A program made the translations under genes and the position numbers. Shown here piece by piece: positions 8,294-17,414 of a DNA stretch of 64,000 bases; the stretch's first letter is position 1; every line of letters starts with the position of its first letter. The stretch is taken from positions 62,001-126,000 of the forward strand of contig NZ_LMHJ01000002.1 of assembly GCF_001427795.1 (NCBI RefSeq), given 5' to 3'. The notes beneath the pieces were generated by a model. The model searched no databases. It was not told where the DNA came from and worked only from the letters and a program-made list of their open reading frames with translations. The DNA comes from Nocardioides sp. Root682 (GTDB lineage Bacteria > Actinomycetota > Actinomycetes > Propionibacteriales > Nocardioidaceae).

Positions 8294-9013
8294 ATGTCAA
8301 CAACGCTCGGACAGCCGGACAACACAGCCAGCGCATCAGTCGTCGGAAACACGTTGATGGCTTTCACCAACAGCATGGAAGCGGAGCAGAAGACCAACCT
8401 GCTCTACCTTCTGGGGTACGCGCAGTTGCAGGCCGTGCAGAATTTCGGTCACGACCCCAAGGTCGATCCCTCCGGCTACTACGGCTCTGTCGGCGACATG
8501 CTCGAGCAAGTCGGCATTGAGAAGCCGTACCTTGACTTCAAGCCCCACCCCACCTCGGCGAGCACACTGCAGCCCGATCAGGTCGTGCTCGAGGTGCTCT
8601 CAGACACTGTCCCGTCGGACGAGCTCGCCGTGGTGAAGGCCTCGCTCGCCGCGCTCCGGACGACGTCGACCGACTCGGCCGGACCTTGGTCGATCGTGAC
8701 CGGCCACGCCGTCTCTGCCACTACAGGCGGCTTCTCGGTCGCGCTCGCCGACCAGCGCATGGGGCCAGATGGCACCAAGAGCCTGACGGTGAACCTGGGC
8801 GCGTTCCTGGTTTCCGGATCGATCCCGCCGAAGGACTTCCTCTGGACCGCCAGTCCCTCCGCCTCGTTCGCGATGCAGGTTGCGTCCGCTTCCTTCACAG
8901 TGCCGGACGACTTCTGGTACCAACCGGGCGTGCGTGAAACCATCGTCCAGGCGATGCAGAGTCACTCGGCGGGATACATCGCGGAACTGCCGGCCCTGCA
9001 CGTGACCGCCTGA
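8294..9013 (+). CDS. Hypothetical protein, 239 aa, no recognised family
   Basis: A well-formed gene: ATG at 8294 with GAGGAG at 8282-8287. The product has no signal peptide and no membrane segment. The N-terminal half is mostly helical in appearance (MEAEQKTNLLYLLGYAQLQA), and the C-terminal half is rich in alternating beta-like stretches (SIVTGHAVSATTGGFSVALA, SFAMQVASASFTVPDDFWYQ). I do not recognise a family. Its base composition looks less GC-rich than its neighbours, and it sits next to a gene remnant, so recent acquisition is plausible. No partner genes are adjacent. A soluble, possibly pore-forming or lectin-like beta protein is conceivable but unsupported. Confidence 0.7.
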   Translation: MSTTLGQPDNTASASVVGNTLMAFTNSMEAEQKTNLLYLLGYAQLQAVQNFGHDPKVDPSGYYGSVGDMLEQVGIEKPYLDFKPHPTSASTLQPDQVVLEVLSDTVPSDELAVVKASLAALRTTSTDSAGPWSIVTGHAVSATTGGFSVALADQRMGPDGTKSLTVNLGAFLVSGSIPPKDFLWTASPSASFAMQVASASFTVPDDFWYQPGVRETIVQAMQSHSAGYIAELPALHVTA

Positions 9014-9032
9014 CTCTCACTGACCGGCCGGC

Positions 9033-9395
9033 CTACAGGTCGATCGCCAGTGGATGGTGTGGCTCGTACAGCCCGACCTCGGCTCCACCGGGCAGGCGGA
9101 ACCGGGTGACCCGGCCCCAGCGCTCGTCAGAGATCTCCTGGGTGAACTCGACGCCCTTGGCCCGCAGCTCGGCGACGGTTCCCGCCACGTCGTCACAAAG
9201 CAGGTACAGCTCCTGCCCGGGAGGTCCGTCGGCAGGTCCGTCGGCAGGATGCATGGCCACCTCGGCGGGCGGCAGCTTGAAGATCAGCCAGCCGCCCCCG
9301 GCATCCACGTGCGGTTGCCCGAGCACCTCGGCGAAGAAGGTGCGGTCCGCCTCGGGGTCGCGGCTGAACAGCATGAGGTGGCTACCGGTGATCAT
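9033..9395 (-). CDS. VOC-family (glyoxalase/bleomycin-resistance-like) protein
   Basis: This 120-aa protein has the paired beta-alpha-beta-beta-beta pattern of the vicinal oxygen chelate fold: an N-terminal SHLMLFSRDPEADRTFFAEVLG, a middle segment ELYLLCDDVAGTVAELRAKG, and the terminal FRLPGGAEVGLYEPHHP. The family spans metalloenzymes and drug-binding proteins, so substrate and metal use cannot be assigned. It converges on the preceding plus-strand gene with 19 bp between them. The DNA near 9226-9244 contains a short duplication, encoding DGPADGP. Confidence 0.82.
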   Translation of the reverse strand: MITGSHLMLFSRDPEADRTFFAEVLGQPHVDAGGGWLIFKLPPAEVAMHPADGPADGPPGQELYLLCDDVAGTVAELRAKGVEFTQEISDERWGRVTRFRLPGGAEVGLYEPHHPLAIDL

Positions 9396-9450
9396 GAACC
9401 GACCGTAGCGTCAGTTGCGGGCACGTCTGTCGCGCCGCAAGTGGTGGCCG

Positions 9451-9897
9451 TCAGTTCGACGACTCGGCGCAGAGTGCCGCGCTGTACGCGTCGCCCGTGT
9501 CCGGGTCGACGAAGTCGGAGCACGCCAGTGGCTCGCCACAGCTGATGCCTGCGACCACGACCCACCCGTCGTCCTCATGCTCCACCTCGTAGCCGCCGTC
9601 CCAGCTCCCGATGGTCACGTCCACGCGCGCACGGTCGACCGTGAGGTCGACGACGTCGGTGATCTCCATCAGGCTGTCGTCGGACTCGCCGCCCGGCACC
9701 TTCAGCACCAGCAGGTCCCGGACCGCCTGTTGCGGGCTGCTGGCGGGCTGGACGCCCGGCAGTTCGAGCTCCGAGGTCTGGCACTCACCGGGCGCCGTCG
9801 CCGAAGGGTCGTCATCGTTGCCCCCACACGCCGTCAGCGAGATCAGTCCGCACAACAGTGCCGCGGCTGTGGCCGCGATCGCGCGCAGCATCGACAT
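9451..9897 (-). CDS. Secreted lipoprotein, unknown function
   Basis: This 148-aa protein has a clear lipoprotein signal: a short positively charged start, a hydrophobic core AAALLCGLISL, and the lipobox LTAC with the lipid-modified cysteine at residue 24, followed by an acidic GGNDDD linker. The mature part contains four further cysteines (TSELELPGV region, SCGEPLACSD, AALCAESS), suggesting disulfides. No family is recognised. It lies between two VOC genes, transcribed with the first and divergent from the second, but the spacing gives no evidence for an operon. Likely anchored on the outer face of the membrane. Confidence 0.8.
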   Translation of the reverse strand: MSMLRAIAATAAALLCGLISLTACGGNDDDPSATAPGECQTSELELPGVQPASSPQQAVRDLLVLKVPGGESDDSLMEITDVVDLTVDRARVDVTIGSWDGGYEVEHEDDGWVVVAGISCGEPLACSDFVDPDTGDAYSAALCAESSN

Positions 9898-10005
9898 GCC
9901 GCTCCCTCCGTCGCGACGACCTTAGATGGTTGCGGTGGTCGCCGGTCGTACTTCCTCGAATGCGTCGTGAAGCCCCCCTGACCCGACGGCACGTACGGTG
10001 GCGAC

Positions 10006-10407
10006 ATGAGTGTCCGGACGAGCGGGGTACGACAGCAGAGCGTCTGGGCGAGCGTCGTCAGCGATGACGCACGGGTGCTGCTCGAATGGCTGCTTGCTCT
10101 CGGTTTCACCGAGGACCTGCTGATCCCCGGTGAGGACGCGGACACGATCCACCACTGTCAGCTGGACTGGCCCGAGGGTGGGCGGGTCCTGCTCTCCAGC
10201 ACGGGGGAGCGTTCCACTCCGTGCCGACCCGGCACGGCTTCGTTGCACGTGGTGACGGCGAGTCCGGACGCCGTACTTGCGCGCGCACGCGGGCTGGGTG
10301 CGGCAGTGGTGCACGAGATCGTCGACCAGACGGACTACCTGTCGCGCGACTTCACGATTGCTGACCCGGACGGCAACCACTGGACGTTCGCAACCTTCGC
10401 GGGCTGA
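10006..10407 (+). CDS. VOC-family (glyoxalase-like) protein
   Basis: This 133-aa protein carries a VOC-type fold with the characteristic ending DFTIADPDGNHWTFATFAG, in which the DPDGN turn and terminal W-x-F are typical of glyoxalase/bleomycin-resistance proteins. The middle LHVVTASPDAVLARARGLGA is the paired helix. The ATG at 10006 has only a weak ribosome site. It is divergent from the lipoprotein gene (108 bp) and convergent with the metalloprotease gene, separated by a strong terminator hairpin. Substrate unknown. It differs clearly from the VOC protein at 9033, so the pair is not a recent duplication. Confidence 0.82.
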   Translation: MSVRTSGVRQQSVWASVVSDDARVLLEWLLALGFTEDLLIPGEDADTIHHCQLDWPEGGRVLLSSTGERSTPCRPGTASLHVVTASPDAVLARARGLGAAVVHEIVDQTDYLSRDFTIADPDGNHWTFATFAG

Positions 10408-10452
10408 TCCTCGGTCGTGCGCGGACGCCTCGGCCTCCTTCAGCAAAACGCG

Positions 10453-10490
10453 GGCTGCCGACGCCCGGACAAGTCCTGGCGTCGGCAGCC
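10453..10490. terminator. Bidirectional intrinsic-type terminator hairpin
   Basis: GGCTGCCGACGCC (10453-10465) is perfectly complementary to GGCGTCGGCAGCC (10478-10490). The 12-base loop itself contains GGAC-AA-GTCC. It lies between two convergent genes (VOC protein and metalloprotease) and can serve both. There is no long T-tract, as is usual in high-GC actinobacteria. Confidence 0.8.
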
Positions 10491-10510
10491 TGCGTGGTTC
10501 CCCCGGACGG

Positions 10511-13327
10511 CTAGGGGGTCGGCGGCACGATGTGGATCTTCGCCGCCGTGTTGCCGCTCTTCACCTCCAGCACCTGGAATTTGGTGTGGAAGGAGACGCC
10601 CTCGTCGTCCGGATTACCGGTGCCCAGAAGGCTGTTGATGCCCAGGTCCAGCCCGTAGTACGCCGGCAACGGGTTGCCGTTGGCGTCCACGACCCTGGTC
10701 GAGTACGGCGCGTTGCCTGCCGAGGGCACGACGACCGAGGCGTCGATGTCCCGGAAGAACACGCTGCTGCCGCGGATCTCGATGCCCGGGTACCACGTCC
10801 GTTCGTCGGTGAAGGTGCTCACCGGTGCCTGAGCGGCGATGTCCGTGCAGTACTCGCTGAACGGCTCGGCCGGCAGCAGCTCGAAGCACTCACGGAACGG
10901 CTTGGTCGGGACCAGGCCGAAGGCGATGTTCGAGGACTGCGGACGTCCGGGCATGTTGTTCAGCGTGCTCGGGTCCTTTTCGGCAGCAACTCCGGTCCGA
11001 CGGAACGGGTCGTAGTGGCTGTCGACCAGGAGCAGGCCGCCCTTCGAGCCTGCGCTGGGCAGGGCGGTCGTGTTCGCCGTGATGGCGTTGTAGTTGTCGT
11101 ACGTCGTGTCGCGGTACCAGACCAGCATGCCCGGCGCGTTGTACTTGATCTTCTCCACCTTCCACGCGTCGTGGCTGTAGCTGGAGTCGTAGGCGTACTG
11201 GAGGCCCTTGTCGAAGCCGTCGTAGTTGCGCCACTCGATCAGGTAGTACTGCGTGCGGGTCGACGTACCGGAGTCACGGTGCCAGCCGGCGCCGGTGGTG
11301 TCGGTGAACGAGCCCACCGTCGCCGTCCAGTCGCCGTCCGTCTCCGCGTCGTCGCTCCAGGTGGTGGCTCCGCCGCCGGTCACGGAGAAGTCGTCCGCGA
11401 ACCAGCCGCGCTCCTGGAACGCTTCGTCGGTGGTCACACGCAGGCGCAGCTTGATGTTCTGGCCTGCGAAGGCACCGAGCTTCACGTAGTCGAGACGCCA
11501 GCCCTCGCTGTCGCCGGTGAGACCGTACAACTTGTCGCCGAAGTCGTGCATCCGGCCGTTCGGGTCGGAGTACCCGTCCGGTGTCGACACCTCGACGTCG
11601 TCGCCGGTGTAGACCTTCTGCTCGCTCCAGGTGGTTCCACCATCAGTGGACACCTCGACGAAGCCGTAGTCCCAGTCCTCTTCGAGGACGTAGTTGTTCC
11701 ACACGTTGAAGCGTGCGTCAGCATTGTTGGGTACGGCGATGTCCCGGGTCAGACGGTTGTCCGCCCAGGCCTGGTCCGCGTCGGTGTACCACATGCTGTC
11801 GCCACTGTGCGGCTGCGCCAGGGTGATCACCTTCGGCGGCAGGTTGACCTTGACGCCGTCCTTGGTGCCCTTCGGGGTGCGTGAGGTCTGGCCGACGATC
11901 ACGTCGCGCTCTGGGTCGCCCGGGTTGAGCTGGAGCGGGTCGGCCCAGCCGAGAACCCACTTGTCCCAGAGACCCATGTGGGTGGGCAGCGACTGGAAGA
12001 TCGGGCCGGAGTGCGAACCGGAGCTCATCAGGTCCCAGAAGTCGATGTCGGACTCGCCGGCACCGCTGATGTCGTACAGGTCCGGAAGACCGAGGTCGTG
12101 GCCGTACTCGTGGGCGAACACGCCGACGCCGGAGTCCTCCGGCTGGACGATGTAGTTCGCGACCTTCATGTCGGTTCCGGGGATGTCGTAGCCCGGAACC
12201 ACGGTGGAGGAGTGCGCCCAGATGGAGTAGATGCCCTGCGCGCCGCCGCCACCGGACTTGTCCTCACCAGCGTGCACCAGCACGAGGTGGTCCACGACGC
12301 CGTCGGGCTCGAGCACGTTGCCGTCACCGTCGATGTCGCCCTGGTCCTCGAGGTCGTAGTCCGCCCACGGGAAGTTGGGCTGCGTCGCGGCCAGGGTGTT
12401 GATCGCGTCCTTGGCCATCGTCTGGACGCCGCCGGGGTTGTCCGGGTGACCGGAGTTCGCCTGCGGGATCGGGGCCGTCCACACGCCGTTGTCGAGGTAG
12501 CACCGGGAGGCGGAGTACCAGGCCTCGGAGTGCGGGACCTGGACCCATGGAGTTGCCGAGCCACTCACGGTGTAGGCGCCCTTGGACATCTCTTCGTACA
12601 TGTTCTTCATCGTGTAGCCGGAGATGTCGAAGCCGGGTTGACCGTCAGGGCCGGTCAGGTCGGTGCGCACCCGCTGCGTGATGCCCGTCTTGGTGTAGAG
12701 CATGTTGTTGTAGTGCTGGGACGAGAAGTCCGGCACCCACATCGAGTTGTTGTCCGGGTGCGAGGCGTTCGCCGGGTTCGGGATGTTGTTGTGCACCGGG
12801 CCGTTCTGCACGTCGCCGGCGACACACGTGCGGCTCTCGAAGACCGTCTCCGGCACCATGACGCCGGTGAAGTCGTCGTTCGCGGCTGGGTTGAAGTCCA
12901 CCAGGATCGTGAGCAGCTTCGCGGTCTGTTGGGTCTTGGAGCCCTTGATCGCCTTCGGGCTCTTGCCCGTCTTCAGGGCCTTGGCCTCCAGCCTGGCGAG
13001 CTGCCGAGCGGTGACCGGGTTGCCCCGGGCGTTCTTCCGGTCGACCTCATAGGCGCGCGCCAGGGCGTCGCTGCCGTACTTCTTGGTGGAGATCTTGCCG
13101 GTCTTCTTGTCGATCTTCACGTCGTCGGCAACGGAGCGATCAGCTCGTGGAGCGACGTAGTTGATGTAGACGTCGTCGGATGCGCTTGCGCCGGTGGGCG
13201 CGTTCGCGGGGGCCGCTGATGTCGCTCCTGGCCCGCCTGTGCCGGCCAGAGCAACGGCGGCCAGTGCGAGAGTGGAGACGACGGCGGCTGCGCGCATTGG
13301 CCGCCGCGAGAACCTGCTGTTTTTCAT
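10511..13327 (-). CDS. Secreted M6-family (immune inhibitor A-type) metalloprotease
   Basis: This 938-aa precursor has a signal peptide (residues 1 to about 40, with RRPMRAAAVVSTLALAAVAL), a propeptide region, and a zinc metalloprotease domain with the site HEYGHDLGLPDLYD near residue 405. The Met-turn-like WDLMSSGSHSG follows shortly after. The C-terminal half contains jelly-roll or MAM-like beta segments (WRLDYVKLGAFAGQNIKLRL, RGWFADDFSVTGG) and is typical of InhA homologues, which degrade extracellular proteins. The ATG at 13327 has a GGGAG ribosome site. It is monocistronic and ends 20 bp from a terminator hairpin. The 154 bp upstream hold its promoter region, with no recognised operator. 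Confidence 0.9.
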   Translation of the reverse strand: MKNSRFSRRPMRAAAVVSTLALAAVALAGTGGPGATSAAPANAPTGASASDDVYINYVAPRADRSVADDVKIDKKTGKISTKKYGSDALARAYEVDRKNARGNPVTARQLARLEAKALKTGKSPKAIKGSKTQQTAKLLTILVDFNPAANDDFTGVMVPETVFESRTCVAGDVQNGPVHNNIPNPANASHPDNNSMWVPDFSSQHYNNMLYTKTGITQRVRTDLTGPDGQPGFDISGYTMKNMYEEMSKGAYTVSGSATPWVQVPHSEAWYSASRCYLDNGVWTAPIPQANSGHPDNPGGVQTMAKDAINTLAATQPNFPWADYDLEDQGDIDGDGNVLEPDGVVDHLVLVHAGEDKSGGGGAQGIYSIWAHSSTVVPGYDIPGTDMKVANYIVQPEDSGVGVFAHEYGHDLGLPDLYDISGAGESDIDFWDLMSSGSHSGPIFQSLPTHMGLWDKWVLGWADPLQLNPGDPERDVIVGQTSRTPKGTKDGVKVNLPPKVITLAQPHSGDSMWYTDADQAWADNRLTRDIAVPNNADARFNVWNNYVLEEDWDYGFVEVSTDGGTTWSEQKVYTGDDVEVSTPDGYSDPNGRMHDFGDKLYGLTGDSEGWRLDYVKLGAFAGQNIKLRLRVTTDEAFQERGWFADDFSVTGGGATTWSDDAETDGDWTATVGSFTDTTGAGWHRDSGTSTRTQYYLIEWRNYDGFDKGLQYAYDSSYSHDAWKVEKIKYNAPGMLVWYRDTTYDNYNAITANTTALPSAGSKGGLLLVDSHYDPFRRTGVAAEKDPSTLNNMPGRPQSSNIAFGLVPTKPFRECFELLPAEPFSEYCTDIAAQAPVSTFTDERTWYPGIEIRGSSVFFRDIDASVVVPSAGNAPYSTRVVDANGNPLPAYYGLDLGINSLLGTGNPDDEGVSFHTKFQVLEVKSGNTAAKIHIVPPTP

Positions 13328-13481
13328 GATGCTCCCTGGGAGAAACCCGGGTAAGGGTGGGTCGAGAACAGCGCCGCTTGTTGCGGCGACTTGATCTTGC
13401 CTGTGTGACGCCCGTCACGTAAAGGGTCCGGATGAAGGATTTGCCGCCGGCCAACCAGGGCGCTGGCCGTTTTCCGGAGAG

Positions 13482-16400
13482 CTACTCCTCCCGGAACGAC
13501 TCCAGCCGCTTGCGGAGGTCGAAGAGGGTGCCATGACCGTCGACGCAAACGGGATCGGCGGGTTCGGTCGAGGCACTCGCGTCGGTCGGGCAGCCCGTGG
13601 ACCGGGCTTCCGCCATGTCGGACACGAGATCCTCGACGCTCGCGTCGGACAGCACCCACCCGAGTGGGGCCGACAGGGTCGGTTGCGTCGCCTGGTGCAC
13701 CACGAAGACCTGCGGCTCGGGCGTCTGCTGCTGGAGCAGCTGCTGGCACGGCGTGGGGTCGGCGACCGGGGCGACGACGCTCGGCTCTGAGCACAGGAAC
13801 CGCTCCGCGGCGTCGGCACCCTGCCGCAGCAGTGCACTCGTCGGAGCCTGCCGGGTGGCGGCAGCGCTGATGGCCCACAACGGGATCAGGCTCTCGGCGA
13901 TCGACCCGCCGCGCTGGTCGATGCCGAAGCTCGTCGCAGGGCCGTTGTCGAGGTAGACGACCATCGGCAGGATCAACGAGCCCGTGCCGGCGGCGAGCAC
14001 CTCGTCGTTGTGGGCCCGGACGAGCGGCCCCCACTGCGACGCCAGGTCGATGACCGTGCCGAGTCCCGTGTTGTCGGTGATCCCACCGTCGACCAGGGGT
14101 GTCTCGGTCAGCTCGCCGCAGGGCCCCACCACCGCCGAGGGCGTCACGTACGGGAATCGCCCGGAGACCAGGCCGGCCGTCAGGGCGCTGACGTTGCCGA
14201 CGCAGTGGTCGTCGGCGTCGAGGGTCGTCGCCTCGGTGGCCCCGAAGGAGCCGAGGACGTCGTAGCTGTTCGGCCCGGCCCCACCGGTGCCGCAACCCGG
14301 TGCGTTGCTGGTCTCGGTCATCGATGGTGCGGCGCTCATCTCCGGCGGAGACAGGTCGATCTGGCTCCACAACGCCCGGCACCCGTCGTACGAGTCGGTC
14401 GAGGTCAGGACGAGGTGACCGGTCACGGTGTCCAGCGCCGAGTCGTCCTCCTCGATGAATCGGTGATCGGCGGGGCCGTCGCCGGTGCCCGCCTCGTCCC
14501 ACGCCTCCACCCAGACCTCCTGCATGGTGGCGGCGCGGTCGGTGCCGTCCGGGTCCGTGTCGGCCGCCGGAGCGCCGATCCGGATGCCCGTCGTCGAGGC
14601 GAGCAGGTCCCCGGTCACGAGAGCGACGGCCCCGGCGCCGAGTGAGTCCGGGCCGCGGATGGCATCGATGGTTGCCAGGGGCTCGTCGTCGTACCGACCG
14701 ACGGTGAGCCCGAGGGAACCGCCACTGGCGCCGGTGGAGAAGAGCGTCATCTTCTGGCCACAGGTCCCTCCGGCGTCCGCGACCTCCTCGAGTCCCTGCG
14801 CCGTCCAGTACGTCGCGCGGATCCCGCCGCCCTCGGCGGCCAGGATCAGCATCGGTCGGGCGTCGAACGCCTTCTCCTTGCCGTCGATCGTCACCGTGAT
14901 CGCATCGGGAGCGACACAGGGCGAGGGGTTGTCGGCCCAGGTCGTGAAGGCCTCGGCGAGTGTTGGACGAGGGGGCACCGCCCGGTACTCCTGCTTGTCC
15001 TGGTCGATGCCGTGGACGAAGGTCGGCGAGCCGATCAGGGCAGTGGTGACGAGGCCGATCACGATGAACGGCACGATCGGCGTGGCGGTCAGCCAGGGCC
15101 TCGGGACGACGAGCAGGATCTCGGGTGGTCGGCTCTCCTGGGAGTAGGCGACGACCACGCCGAGCAGCATCATCGCCGCGCCGAGAGCCAGGGTCACGGA
15201 CGCGACGACACCGAGAGCGGAAGCCCAACCGATGGGGTTGAAGGCCATCCATCCGAAGGCACCGCCGGATCCGGCGAGCAGGAGGACACGGATCCACTGA
15301 CTGTTGTCGCCGGTGACCCTGGTCCTTCCGGTGTCCTGGTCCTCGTACAGCGGGGCGGTCGGAGTCGCCCAGACCGCGAGCTGCGATTCCTTCCCGGTCG
15401 CTGGTTCGGCGATGTCGAGGCGCTTCAGCACCGGCCCGGCGAGGAACCACGGCACCACCGCGGCGGCGACAGCCAGCGGTGTCGCCAGCCACAGCTGCCA
15501 GGGCACATCGATGTCCTCCGTCGAGACGCCGACAGCGAGCAGCCCGATCCAGGCGCGCATCATGCCAAGGCCCACGGCGGCCACCGCCGCTATGGCCAGC
15601 GCGTCACCGACGGCCATCACGTGCTCGGGATCGGTGGTGGCAGTCTCCTGCCGTGCGGCAGGCCCCTTGTAGTGGGTCTTCTTCGCCCGCTTCTGGAAGT
15701 GCCATCGCACGACGCAGGACGCGACAGGCACGGACACCGTGATGAGGCAGAAGACGACGAGGCGCTTCCCGTCGGTCGGCCAGTCGCGGATCTTTGCGAG
15801 GCCGAACAGGGCCGAGACGATCGCCGGTGCGATCAGCCAGTGCCACAGGTGCGCCTCGCGCGGCTCGCCCTTGGGGTAGTACCACGGCCAACCGCGGCCG
15901 TCCGTCGCCTCGTCACAGGACCGTTTGAATGCGCAGTCCGCACGGAGGCGCCCGAGGAAGAAGATGGCGGGCGCGATCACGACCAGGGTCGCCACCACTG
16001 CCCACACGAGGTGCGACGTCTCGTGACCGTCGAGCCACCGTCGCTCGATGTCCGGGACCTGGTCCCCGACCTTCGGGACCGGCAGGCAGGCGAGGGCAGC
16101 GACCGGGAGGAAGGCGAACAGGGAGTACCGCTGCACCCAGAGCGCGGTCCGCCACGGCTTCACGACCTCGCCCCGGTCCTTCGAGATCAGCATGATCACG
16201 AACGATCCGAGTACGACGGCGAGCGCGCTCCACTTGAGGGCTGTGAGCAGCCAGAGGAGAGGCCACGGCTCGTAGCCGCCCGCAGGGCCCTCGTTGACCC
16301 GCTGGTTCCCGGCGATGACCATGACGACGTTCTCGAGCACGTCGAAGGTGCAGAGGGCCACGACGGCGCCGTCGAGGAGTCCGCGCCATCCCGCCGGCAC

Positions 16401-16775
16401 GAAGCCTGCGCGCACGATCCTGCGCAGGAGCAGCGTGTAGACCGCGATGAAGCCGAAGTCGAGCACGATGAAGAACCGCAACAGCCGGTTCCAGGCCGTG
16501 AGGTCCTCCGCGGCCATCGGGAGGGCCCAGAAGTCCCAGACGCTCTCGAACCGGAGGCCCGACAGGGCACCGAAGTCCATCGCCGCCTCGCCTCCGGCGA
16601 CGAACCCACGAGCCAGCCCGTTGGTCTCGTTGAGAGCGAGCAGAGCGCCGAGCAGAAGCGTCCACAGGACCCCGAGCCTGTAGTCGCGGCGTTCCGGATG
16701 CAGGAAGCGTGTTTCGGTCGGCTCGGGCGGCGTCACTCGCGTACCGAGCAGGAGCCGCCAGCACTTGGTCAACAT
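13482..16775 (-). CDS. Multi-pass membrane protein with C-terminal patatin-like phospholipase domain
   Basis: This 1097-aa protein has two parts. Roughly residues 1-600 contain about a dozen hydrophobic segments (for example GVLWTLLLGALLALNETNGL and WPLLWLLTALKWSALAVVLG). From about residue 640 a patatin-type hydrolase is visible: the oxyanion loop EGGGIRATYWTAQ near 648, the nucleophile elbow STGASGGSLG with the serine near 683, and the partner aspartate in LVDGGITDNTG near 895, forming a Ser-Asp dyad. The expected activity is acyl-ester hydrolysis of membrane lipids. Soluble patatin proteins are commonly 300-400 aa, so the membrane half is a large addition. No operon partner; the protease gene downstream is 154 bp away. 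Confidence 0.8.
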   Translation of the reverse strand: MLTKCWRLLLGTRVTPPEPTETRFLHPERRDYRLGVLWTLLLGALLALNETNGLARGFVAGGEAAMDFGALSGLRFESVWDFWALPMAAEDLTAWNRLLRFFIVLDFGFIAVYTLLLRRIVRAGFVPAGWRGLLDGAVVALCTFDVLENVVMVIAGNQRVNEGPAGGYEPWPLLWLLTALKWSALAVVLGSFVIMLISKDRGEVVKPWRTALWVQRYSLFAFLPVAALACLPVPKVGDQVPDIERRWLDGHETSHLVWAVVATLVVIAPAIFFLGRLRADCAFKRSCDEATDGRGWPWYYPKGEPREAHLWHWLIAPAIVSALFGLAKIRDWPTDGKRLVVFCLITVSVPVASCVVRWHFQKRAKKTHYKGPAARQETATTDPEHVMAVGDALAIAAVAAVGLGMMRAWIGLLAVGVSTEDIDVPWQLWLATPLAVAAAVVPWFLAGPVLKRLDIAEPATGKESQLAVWATPTAPLYEDQDTGRTRVTGDNSQWIRVLLLAGSGGAFGWMAFNPIGWASALGVVASVTLALGAAMMLLGVVVAYSQESRPPEILLVVPRPWLTATPIVPFIVIGLVTTALIGSPTFVHGIDQDKQEYRAVPPRPTLAEAFTTWADNPSPCVAPDAITVTIDGKEKAFDARPMLILAAEGGGIRATYWTAQGLEEVADAGGTCGQKMTLFSTGASGGSLGLTVGRYDDEPLATIDAIRGPDSLGAGAVALVTGDLLASTTGIRIGAPAADTDPDGTDRAATMQEVWVEAWDEAGTGDGPADHRFIEEDDSALDTVTGHLVLTSTDSYDGCRALWSQIDLSPPEMSAAPSMTETSNAPGCGTGGAGPNSYDVLGSFGATEATTLDADDHCVGNVSALTAGLVSGRFPYVTPSAVVGPCGELTETPLVDGGITDNTGLGTVIDLASQWGPLVRAHNDEVLAAGTGSLILPMVVYLDNGPATSFGIDQRGGSIAESLIPLWAISAAATRQAPTSALLRQGADAAERFLCSEPSVVAPVADPTPCQQLLQQQTPEPQVFVVHQATQPTLSAPLGWVLSDASVEDLVSDMAEARSTGCPTDASASTEPADPVCVDGHGTLFDLRKRLESFREE

Positions 16776-16882
16776 GTCGGCACGCTAGTCCTCAGCGCGC
16801 CCCCATGTCCCCAGCTCGGCCCTGTCGCGCCCCTCTGTCCGCCCCTTGGGGCAAACTGCTCCAAACAGACGAAGGAGCGGGG

Positions 16883-17392
16883 ATGTCCGTATTGCTTCTG
16901 GGCGACAGTCATCTCGCGCGGTTCCGGGCGTACGACCGTCTCATCGGCCGCAATTGCACCGTGCGCGCGGTGGGCGGAGCAGTTGCGTCCGACCTGCTCG
17001 ATCAGCTGGGAGATCTCGACCCGGGCACGTTCGACGTGATCGCCGTTTCGGTGGGCAGCAATGACTGTTGTCGCTCCACGCCGAACGAGCTGCCCGCGTT
17101 CCTCAGCTCGATCCAGGCACTGGTCGAGCGGGTCGCTCCCACCCCGGTCCTGATGGTCGCCAGCCCCGGCGTCGACGCGAGGGCGACGGACCACGACGAC
17201 GACAAGATGCGCCACTTTGCGACGCAGGCGAGCGCGCTCGTGCGTTCGAGGGGCGGCCGCGCCCTCGACACCAGGAAGGTGATTGCGCCTCTGGGACGAC
17301 GGGGTCGCGCAGCGGACGGACTTCACATCAGCAAGGTCGCGCATCTCCTCCTTGTTCCAGCCCTGAGGGTCGGAATCAGGAGGACGAGCTGA
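16883..17392 (+). CDS. Small cytosolic SGNH/GDSL-type hydrolase
   Basis: Starting at ATG 16883 (AAGGAG at 16872-16877) the product is 169 aa. Block I is VLLLGDSHLARF at the very N-terminus, block III is VSVGSNDCC, and the catalytic Asp/His block is AADGLHISKVAH. There is no signal peptide, unlike the SGNH hydrolase at 6096, so it should act in the cytosol. Small SGNH proteins include esterases and acyl-hydrolases; the substrate is not apparent. The frame extends upstream to 16709, but that region has no coding character. It is divergent from the patatin-like gene. Confidence 0.82.
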   Translation: MSVLLLGDSHLARFRAYDRLIGRNCTVRAVGGAVASDLLDQLGDLDPGTFDVIAVSVGSNDCCRSTPNELPAFLSSIQALVERVAPTPVLMVASPGVDARATDHDDDKMRHFATQASALVRSRGGRALDTRKVIAPLGRRGRAADGLHISKVAHLLLVPALRVGIRRTS

Positions 17393-17414
17393 CGAGCCGC
17401 TGACTCTCTGCCTG

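Noticed and set aside
6096..17392. Biosynthetic gene cluster
   Set aside because: Although several hydrolases and a protease occur together, there are no synthases, carrier proteins or precursor peptides, and gene orientations alternate.
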